From: Gaiellales bacterium
GTDB taxonomy: Bacteria; Actinomycetota; Thermoleophilia; Gaiellales; F1-60-MAGs149
Reading direction: 5' to 3'
Assembly (NCBI GenBank): GCA_030831375.1
Contig: JAURLF010000105.1
Location: 1-10,871 of the forward strand
Length of the DNA: 10,871 bases
Under the pieces are notes generated by a model. That model did not search any database. It was not told the origin of the DNA and saw only the letters and a list, made by a program, of their open reading frames with translations. Positions 6,254 to 10,871 of this stretch are shown piece after piece. Position numbers and translations under genes: made by a program. Within the stretch, counting starts at the first letter, position 1. Every line of letters starts with the position of its first letter.

Positions 6254-6886
6254 ATGCCGATCGTCGACGCCTCCGAGCTGCCGGGCCGCCGCGCCTACCG
6301 CCTGCTCGTCGACTGCGTCGTGCCGCGGCCGATCGCCTGGGTCACCACCGTCGACGCGGAGGGCGCGGTCAACCTCGCGCCCTTCTCGTTCTTCCAGGCC
6401 GTCGGCGCCGAGCCGCCGAGCGTGATCGTCTCGATCGGCAAGCACCGCGACGGCGCCTTCAAGGACACGGGCGTCAACCTGCGCGCCAGCGGCGAGTGCG
6501 TCGTCAACGTCGTCACCGACGAGCTCGCGGAGGCGATGAACGTGACCGCGGGCGAGTACCCGTTCGGCGTCGACGAGATGGCGCGCGCCGGGCTGACGCC
6601 CGCCCCGAGCCGGCACGTGGCACCGCCGCGCGTCGCCCAGTCGCCCGTCGCGCTCGAGTGCCGTCTGACGCAGGAGGTTCCGATCGGCGACACCGAGAAC
6701 GCGTACTTCGTCGCCGTGCTCGAGGTCGTCGCCTTCCACGTCGACGACGCGCTCTACGACGACGGACGGATCGATCCGCGGCGCCTGCGGCCGCTCGGCC
6801 GCCTCGGCGGCAGCGCCTACAGCCACCCGGGCGAGGTCTTCGAGCTGGAGCGGCCGCCGTCCGAGCGGCCCGCCGCGGCGGGCTAG
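6254..6886 (+). CDS. flavin reductase-like, FMN-binding split-barrel protein
   Basis: A 210-residue protein of the flavin-reductase-like domain family. Key motifs are PRPIAWV (24-30), NLAPFSFF (40-47) and KDTGVNL (70-76), followed by ECVVNVV (81-87); these are the segments that bind FMN in the split-barrel fold. Relatives include NAD(P)H:flavin oxidoreductases that supply reduced flavin to two-component monooxygenases, and some FMN-binding proteins that are themselves enzymes. No monooxygenase partner is encoded in the window, so its role is undefined. It starts 22 nt after the transporter gene and may be co-transcribed with it, although a TAnnnT box just before the ATG suggests an independent start. 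Its stop shares the tetranucleotide CTAG (6883-6886) with the stop of the convergent UspA-like gene. Probably cytoplasmic. Confidence 0.9.
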   Translation: MPIVDASELPGRRAYRLLVDCVVPRPIAWVTTVDAEGAVNLAPFSFFQAVGAEPPSVIVSIGKHRDGAFKDTGVNLRASGECVVNVVTDELAEAMNVTAGEYPFGVDEMARAGLTPAPSRHVAPPRVAQSPVALECRLTQEVPIGDTENAYFVAVLEVVAFHVDDALYDDGRIDPRRLRPLGRLGGSAYSHPGEVFELERPPSERPAAAG

Positions 6887-7293
6887 GCCGCCTCCGGCGC
6901 GCCGTCGGCGCCGATCACCGCGATCGGCACGCCGTGGCGCAGGACCGGGTCGCGGGCGATCTGCAGCTCCCAATCCGCCGTCGGCTCGTCCGCGGCGAGG
7001 ATCAGCACCGCCTCGTCGATCGCGCCGTCGGCGAGCTCGGCGTCGGCGGTGCGGATCGCGTCGGCGCCGCGCGGGCCGATCGTGCCGGTCGCGGGCACCT
7101 CGAGCTCGACGAGGAAGTTGACGGCGGTGTCGAGGATGCGGCGCGCGGAGCGGACGTCGCCACCGACGTGCGCGGGCACGGCGATACGCAGCCGCGCGGG
7201 CGAGAGGCGCCGCACCAGCCCCGCCCACAGGTCCTCATCCACGTGCGCCGTGGCCACCACGGCGAGCACGGTAGGGCTCTCCACGTCGGACAT
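6883..7293 (-). CDS. UspA-like small protein (paralogue 1)
   Basis: A 136-residue protein with the alternating strand/helix pattern of a universal-stress-protein-type fold: strand VLAVVATA (9-16), strand LRIAVPAHVGG (35-45), helix about 48-60, VPATGTIG (67-73), helix GADAIRTADAELADG (76-90), strand EAVLILA (94-100) and GVPIAVIG (121-128). The ATP-binding loop GxxG-x9-G(S/T) of classical UspA proteins is not apparent, so nucleotide binding is doubtful. The frame is open further upstream, but ATG 7293 has GAGAGGAG (7306-7299) 5 nt before it and is chosen. The neighbouring gene at 7393-7833 is a diverged copy. The function is unknown; the USP relationship is a structural reading, not a firm family assignment. 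Confidence 0.72.
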   Translation of the reverse strand: MSDVESPTVLAVVATAHVDEDLWAGLVRRLSPARLRIAVPAHVGGDVRSARRILDTAVNFLVELEVPATGTIGPRGADAIRTADAELADGAIDEAVLILAADEPTADWELQIARDPVLRHGVPIAVIGADGAPEAA

Positions 7294-7327
7294 CTGGGCT
7301 CCTCTCCCGTCGCGACCGATCGCTCCA

Positions 7328-7333
7328 ACCATA
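7328..7333 (-). promoter_or_regulatory. -10-like TATGGT for the downstream UspA-like gene
   Basis: On the minus strand TATGGT (7333-7328) lies 34 nt before the chosen ATG at 7293. The predicted start near 7321 gives a leader of about 28 nt containing the GAGAGGAG ribosome site. This suggests that the gene has its own promoter inside the 99-bp gap between the paralogues. The -35 region (around 7356-7351, GGACGC) is poor. Confidence 0.4.
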
Positions 7334-7392
7334 CACCCGTATTCGCGGTCGCGTCCGGTCGCGCCGTTCGGCGGCGTGGGCACGTCGACCGC

Positions 7393-7833
7393 CTAGCGCC
7401 CGGCCGCAGCCGCGTGCTGCACGGCCACCGGCACGTCGACGTGGAGGCGCGCCGTCTCCTCGAGGTCGCGCTCCGACCACGCCTGGCTCTCGTCTGGATG
7501 CAGCGCGATCACGACCTCGTCGGGGCGCCACAGCGCCGTCTCGTCCTCGAGGACCTGCACCGCGGACGCGCTCGCGTCGCCGATCCGACCCGACACGTCG
7601 ACGCCGAGCTCGGCGGCCTGCGCGATCGCGTCGCCGAGCCGCCGCTGCGCCGCCGGGACGGCGCTTCGGTCGTCGACGGCGAACCAGAAGCCGAGTCGGC
7701 CGAGCAGGAGCGGCGCGACGATGCGCACGCTGACGGGGCCCGTGCGTCGGGCGAGCCGGTGCAGGAGCGCGTCGGGCAGCCGGTCGGCGGTGAGCAGGAC
7801 GAGGATGCGCAGGGGCGGGAGGGGTGCGGTCAT
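7393..7833 (-). CDS. UspA-like small protein (paralogue 2)
   Basis: A 146-residue protein aligning along its length with the 136-residue neighbour: LRILVLLTA (8-16), RRTGPVSVRIVAP (29-41), helix about 58-76, VDVSGRIGDASASAVQVL (78-95), DEVVIALHPDESQAW (105-119), ETARLHVDVPVAVQ (126-139). The core strands and spacings match those of paralogue 1, though many residues differ. The classical UspA ATP-binding loop is not seen. ATG 7833 is chosen because TAGCGT lies 7 nt upstream and no ribosome site precedes it; a GTG at 7842 overlaps that box and is less likely. The region between the chosen start and the upstream UbiA gene carries a hairpin, so this is probably a separate unit. Function unknown. 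Confidence 0.75.
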   Translation of the reverse strand: MTAPLPPLRILVLLTADRLPDALLHRLARRTGPVSVRIVAPLLLGRLGFWFAVDDRSAVPAAQRRLGDAIAQAAELGVDVSGRIGDASASAVQVLEDETALWRPDEVVIALHPDESQAWSERDLEETARLHVDVPVAVQHAAAAGR

Positions 7834-7840
7834 GGCGGTC

Positions 7841-7846
7841 ACGCTA
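7841..7846 (-). promoter_or_regulatory. -10 box TAGCGT, 7 nt before ATG (probable leaderless start)
   Basis: On the minus strand TAGCGT (7846-7841) is followed by 7 nt (GACCGCC) and the ATG at 7833. No Shine-Dalgarno is present. The arrangement is the same as that before the plus-strand genes at 2927, 5356 and 6254, apart from one extra base in the spacer. Confidence 0.5.
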
Positions 7847-7869
7847 GGAGCCGGCCGTGGGCGCCGTGT

Positions 7870-7901
7870 GCGGGTCGGCCCGGCCTCGGGCGCGGACCCG
7901 C
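7870..7901 (-). terminator. GC-rich hairpin after the hyuAB-UbiA operon
   Basis: Outer arms GCGGGTC (7870-7876) and GACCCGC (7895-7901) enclose an inner stem GCCCG/CGGGC (7878-7882 with 7887-7891) closing on a 4-nt loop; an asymmetric bulge separates the two stems. It starts 9 nt beyond the UbiA stop and could end the operon transcript. There is no U-tract, and hairpins are common by chance at this GC content. Confidence 0.45.
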
Positions 7902-7909
7902 CGCGCCCG

Positions 7910-8716
7910 TCAGCCGAGCGCGGTCGCGAGCGCGATCGCGGCGACGTCGAGGCCGACCACGACGAGCAGGGCGTGGAAGGCACTCAGCCCGAGGAGGCGC
8001 TGGGCGGCGAGGGCGGCGAGCCAGGCGAGCGCGATGGCGCCGGCCAGCCACGGCCGCTCCGCCCAGGCCGCGGCGGCGACGATCCCGGTGCCGAGCGCGG
8101 TCAGGAGCCAGCAGGCGACGAGGGCGCGGCGCGCCCCGAGGGAGACGGCGAGGCCGCCGAGGCCGAGGGCGCGGTCGCGCTCGACGTCGGGGAGGGCGTT
8201 GGCGAGGTGCGCGCCGACCGCCGTCACCGCGAACGCGGACGTCAGCCAGAGGGGCGGCGAGGAGCCGTCGAGGCCGGCGCTGAGGAACCCCGGCAGGGCG
8301 CCGAAGGCGAGCGCGTACGGCAGCCACGACAGCGGCGTGCGGCTGAGGCCGAGGGTGTAGATCCAGCCCCACGCGACGGCCCACACGTGCAGCGACCCGC
8401 CGAGCCAGCCCGCGGCGAGCCAGCTCAGGGCGCAGGCGGCGGCCAGCGCGGCGACGGCCCACGCCCACAGGGCGCGCCGGCCGACGAGGCCCGCCACCAC
8501 CGGCTTGGCCGTGCGCGCCCCGGCGCGGTCGAGGTCGGCGTCGTGGGCGTCGTTGGCCCAGCCGATCGAGAGCTGGCCCGCGAGCACGCAGGCGGTGACG
8601 CCGGCGAGGCCCGCGCCGCGCCAGCCGAGGATCGCCGCGAACGCCGTCACGAGCGCCGTGACGGCGAGCGTGGGGGTCGGATGGCACGCGCGGGCGAGGC
8701 CGCGCGCCGCCGTCAC
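7910..8716 (-). CDS. UbiA-family prenyltransferase
   Basis: A 268-residue polytopic membrane protein with about eight or nine hydrophobic segments. It carries both aspartate-rich motifs of UbiA prenyltransferases, which bind Mg2+-prenyl diphosphate: NDxxDxxxD at Asn55-Asp63 (GWANDAHDADLD) and DxxxD at Asp177-Asp181 (LPDVERD). UbiA enzymes transfer isoprenoid chains to aromatic or other acceptors (quinone, heme and archaeal-type lipid pathways). From memory the sequence most resembles an actinobacterial UbiA subgroup of unassigned function rather than MenA or CyoE, but this is unverified. It starts with GTG at 8716, and the GTGA overlaps the hyuB stop; no strong ribosome site is present, so translational coupling is likely. 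The frame is open upstream into the antisense-like frame of hyuB, but the family-length N-terminus and the overlap support GTG 8716. Confidence 0.88.
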   Translation of the reverse strand: MTAARGLARACHPTPTLAVTALVTAFAAILGWRGAGLAGVTACVLAGQLSIGWANDAHDADLDRAGARTAKPVVAGLVGRRALWAWAVAALAAACALSWLAAGWLGGSLHVWAVAWGWIYTLGLSRTPLSWLPYALAFGALPGFLSAGLDGSSPPLWLTSAFAVTAVGAHLANALPDVERDRALGLGGLAVSLGARRALVACWLLTALGTGIVAAAAWAERPWLAGAIALAWLAALAAQRLLGLSAFHALLVVVGLDVAAIALATALG

Positions 8717-10383
8717 GCGATGCCGTCCGCCCGGTCGGCCTCGGCCAGCGCCGGGTCGCGCTCGGACGCCGGGCCGTAGCCGCCGCCCGAGGGGCCCAGC
8801 ATGCGCACGCGGTCGCCGGCCCGCGCCTTGCGGTACGGGAACTTGCTCGGCAGCTCCTGCTCGCGGTCGGTGCCCGGGTTGAGGATGATCCGGCCCGGGG
8901 TGCCGTCGTCGCCGCCGAACAGCCCCGGCGGGCGCCACACGGAGCCCTCGCCCTCGAGCGAGAAGCCCGTGTCCTCGAGGAACTCGATCTCGCGGACCGA
9001 GCCGAGCCCGCCGCGCCACGTGCCGGCGCCGCCCGAGCCCTCGCGCAGCTCGTAGCGGGTGACCCTGAGCGGGTAGTGCGACTCGATGTCCTCGATCGGG
9101 TTGTTGCGCGTGTTGGCGTAGAGGGTGTCGACGGCGTCCATGCCGTCCTTGCCGCGGCGCGCGCCGTAGCTGCCCTCGTGGATGTCCATGTAGACCCAGT
9201 GGCCGCCGTCGGGGCGCAGCCCCGAGTAGGAGATGATCCGGAGCGTGCCCGTGCCCGCCGAGACGGCGTCCGGCAGGATCGGCGCGAGCGCCCGCATCAG
9301 CGTGTCGGCGACGAGGTTGCCGCCGGAGAAGCGCGCGATCGTGGGCGCCGGGAAGCGCGGGTTGGCGAGGCAGCCCTCGGGGGCCGTGATCGTGATCGCC
9401 CGGAACAGCCCCGAGTTCGTGGGCACGGGGTCGTGCGTGTCCGTGTCGAGCAGGATCGAGCGCAGCGCGACCCAGACGGCGAGGTCGACGGTGCCGACGA
9501 ACGGCATGTTCAGCGGCAGGTCGATCTGCTCGGAGGTGCCGGCGAGGTCGACGACGAGCTCGTCGCCCTTGACGGTCACCGCCACCTTGATGCGCAGGTC
9601 GGAGTAGCGCGGGTCGGGGTGGTCGGGGTAGCCGTCGAGCAGGCCCTCGGCCTCGTACGTGCCGTCCGGCAGCTTCGCGATCTCGCGGCGCAGCATCCGG
9701 TCCGAGTAGTCCATCACGTCCGCGCAGGCCAGCCGGAACGCCTCGAGGCCGTGGTGGGCGATCAGCTCCGCCATCCGCTCGGCGCCGATCTTCGCGGCCG
9801 TGACCTGGGCCTCCATGTCGCCCACGACGAGCTCGGGCGCGCGCACGTTGTCGCGGATCAGCTGCCACAGCGTCGCGTTGGGTCGGCCCTCCTCCTCGAT
9901 CTTGAGCGCGTTGAAGTGAAGGCCCTCCGCGTACGCGTCGGAGGCGTCGACGATGCCGCAGGTGCCGGGCGTGAGCGCGCCGAGGTCGAGGTGGTGCGCG
10001 GTCGTGCCGGAGAAGCCGACCAGCTCGCCGTCGTGGAAGACGGGCACGATGAAGCCGACGTCCGGCTGGTGCGAGGCGCCGTAGTAGGGGTGGTTGTGGA
10101 TCACCACGTCGCCGGGGCGCCACGCCCAGCCGAGCTCGGCGAAGCGCCGCTCGATGCCCTTCACGTAGCCCGGGATCGGCCCGGACTGCAGCGGCGTCGA
10201 CTGCACCGACTCGCACAGCTGGTTGGCGTCGGCGTCGCACAGCGCGCAGCCGAAGTCCTCGGACTCGCGGATGATCGACGAGTAGGACATGCGCGCCAGC
10301 TTGTGGCCCATCTCGACGGCGATCGAGTCGAGGCCGCCGGCGATCACGGCGGTGGTGACGGGGTCGAGGCGGGTGCCGCTCAC
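8713..10383 (-). CDS. hyuB: hydantoinase B / oxoprolinase family protein (HyuB)
   Basis: A full-length HyuB-type subunit (556 residues), the family shared by N-methylhydantoinase beta, the C-terminal half of 5-oxoprolinase and the large subunits of acetone/acetophenone carboxylases. Landmarks are GDVVIHNHPYYGASHQPD (91-108), GTTAHHLDLGALTPG (126-140), FSGGN (about 359-363), and a glycine-rich C-terminal end (EGSGGAGTWRGGLGS, then GLFGGDDGTPGR and LGPSGGGYGP). His105, Asp108 and His130 are spaced like the metal triad described for the acetone carboxylase alpha subunit. Together with HyuA it should catalyse an ATP-dependent reaction, either opening of a cyclic amide or carboxylation; the substrate is not decidable. 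The start is GTG 10383, overlapping the hyuA stop as GTGA, with GGGAGG 7 nt upstream. Probably cytoplasmic. Middle gene of the operon. Confidence 0.94.
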   Translation of the reverse strand: MSGTRLDPVTTAVIAGGLDSIAVEMGHKLARMSYSSIIRESEDFGCALCDADANQLCESVQSTPLQSGPIPGYVKGIERRFAELGWAWRPGDVVIHNHPYYGASHQPDVGFIVPVFHDGELVGFSGTTAHHLDLGALTPGTCGIVDASDAYAEGLHFNALKIEEEGRPNATLWQLIRDNVRAPELVVGDMEAQVTAAKIGAERMAELIAHHGLEAFRLACADVMDYSDRMLRREIAKLPDGTYEAEGLLDGYPDHPDPRYSDLRIKVAVTVKGDELVVDLAGTSEQIDLPLNMPFVGTVDLAVWVALRSILLDTDTHDPVPTNSGLFRAITITAPEGCLANPRFPAPTIARFSGGNLVADTLMRALAPILPDAVSAGTGTLRIISYSGLRPDGGHWVYMDIHEGSYGARRGKDGMDAVDTLYANTRNNPIEDIESHYPLRVTRYELREGSGGAGTWRGGLGSVREIEFLEDTGFSLEGEGSVWRPPGLFGGDDGTPGRIILNPGTDREQELPSKFPYRKARAGDRVRMLGPSGGGYGPASERDPALAEADRADGIA

Positions 10384-10871
10384 GACGCGTCCTCCCGGGT
10401 CAGGATCAGGTTGCCGGCGGCGTCGGCCGTGGCGCTCCAGCCCGGCGGCACGACGGTGGTGGTGTCGGCGTGCAGAACGATCGCAGGCCCCGCGAAGGGC
10501 TCCCCGACGGGCAGGAGCGCCCGCTCGTAGAAGGGCGCGTCGTGCTCGGCGAGGGCGCCGTCGGGCCCGGGGAAGCGCACCGGCCCCGTCGCCGCGCGGG
10601 CGTCGGAGAGCGCGCCCGCGCTGACGGGCAGCCGGTCCACGGTCGGGCGCCGCCCGGTCGCGGTGACGCGGGCGTTGACGATCTCGATCGGGTCGCCGTG
10701 CGCCTTGCCGTACTCCTTCGTGTGCAGCTCGTGGAAGCGGGCCAGCTGCGCCTCGGCGAAGGGGCCCGGGTCGAGCGGCACGCGCAGCTCGTAGCCCTGG
10801 CCGACGTAGCGGCAGTCGAGCGCGCGCGTGACCGTGATGTCGGCGTCGTCGACGCCGTCGGCGTGGAGCCA
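10380..10871 (-). CDS. hyuA: hydantoinase A / oxoprolinase family protein (HyuA), C-terminal part
   Basis: The last 163 residues of a HyuA-type subunit; the remainder, including the ATPase domain, lies beyond the right edge. The first visible segment, DCRYVGQGYELRV, matches the conserved DxRYxGQxxEL region of the family. It continues through FHELHTKEYGKAHGDPIEIVNARVTATG, a typical C-terminal HyuA stretch, and ends with GPAIVLHADTTTVVPPGWSATADAAGNLIL, the usual terminal region. HyuA supplies the ATP-binding half and HyuB the metal/substrate half of the enzyme complex. The gene ends in GTGA shared with hyuB, so stoichiometric coupled synthesis is expected. The apparent start inside this frame (GTG 10781) is internal and should not be used: the conserved motif lies upstream of it. 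Confidence 0.93.
   Translation of the reverse strand, partial: WLHADGVDDADITVTRALDCRYVGQGYELRVPLDPGPFAEAQLARFHELHTKEYGKAHGDPIEIVNARVTATGRRPTVDRLPVSAGALSDARAATGPVRFPGPDGALAEHDAPFYERALLPVGEPFAGPAIVLHADTTTVVPPGWSATADAAGNLILTREDAS

Noticed and set aside
7340..7368. Repeated GGTCGCG words near 7347-7366
   Set aside because: Two or three short GC-rich words in a high-GC spacer are expected by chance, and no regular spacing or dyad emerges.
6496..8283. 595-codon plus-strand open frame over the UspA-like genes
   Set aside because: It is out of frame inside the flavin reductase, then antisense to two genes with ordered strand/helix patterns and plausible starts. The product is an Arg-rich low-complexity chain.
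8717..10240. Apparent HyuB-region/UbiA fusion (776-codon open frame)
   Set aside because: The upstream portion is out of frame with hyuB on the same strand and is Arg-rich noise. Only the part after GTG 8716 has UbiA motifs and membrane segments.
9076..10530. 484-codon plus-strand open frame across hyuB and hyuA
   Set aside because: It is antisense to a well-conserved HyuB/HyuA pair, with Val/Arg-rich composition and no domain.
1..10871. CRISPR array, tRNA/rRNA gene, insertion sequence or prophage genes
   Set aside because: No repeated direct units with spacers, no tRNA-like cloverleaf or rRNA core sequence, no transposase or integrase motifs, and no change of base composition across the window were seen.

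Overview
The window is very GC-rich (third codon positions almost all G or C), gene-dense and has little non-coding DNA. Long spurious open frames lie antisense to the real genes, as expected at this base composition. Gene content (an RDD membrane protein, UspA-like small proteins, several SDRs, hydantoinase A/B, an actinobacterial-style UbiA protein) and start-proximal TAnnnT boxes suggest a high-GC actinobacterium, perhaps a Thermoleophilia/Solirubrobacterales-type soil lineage. That placement is inference. There are 13 protein genes and no RNA genes, insertion sequences or CRISPR arrays that I can see.

Layout. (1) 1-714 (-): alpha/beta hydrolase, cut by the left edge. It diverges from a two-gene SDR operon (824-1588 and 1585-2313, +, ATGA overlap). 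The gap between them holds a 7-9-7 inverted repeat carrying -10-like boxes for both directions. (2) 2315-2812 (-): an RDD membrane protein, stop-to-stop with the second SDR. (3) 2927-3802 (+): a 3-hydroxyisobutyrate-dehydrogenase-family enzyme, which meets a dihydropyrimidinase/D-hydantoinase (3854-5248, -) at a perfect 19-bp hairpin. (4) 5356-6231 and 6254-6886 (+): a DMT-family transporter and a flavin-reductase-like protein. (5) 6883-7293 and 7393-7833 (-): two diverged UspA-like paralogues. (6) 7910-10871 (-): an operon hyuA (partial) > hyuB > UbiA-type prenyltransferase, both junctions being 4-nt GTGA overlaps.

How it may work together (inference): the dihydropyrimidinase and HyuA/HyuB are two mechanistically unrelated ways to open cyclic amide rings such as hydantoins or dihydropyrimidines. 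The exporter/permease and the dehydrogenases could handle uptake, efflux and oxidation/reduction of products. The neighbourhood therefore looks like a catabolic region for small cyclic amides or related xenobiotics, but no single pathway can be proved from the sequence. Most gene families here are well known. The less ordinary signals are the repeated TAnnnT-N6/7-ATG arrangement (probable leaderless genes), the two operator-like inverted repeats, the coupling of a UbiA prenyltransferase to hyuAB, and an SDR lacking the usual catalytic Asn.
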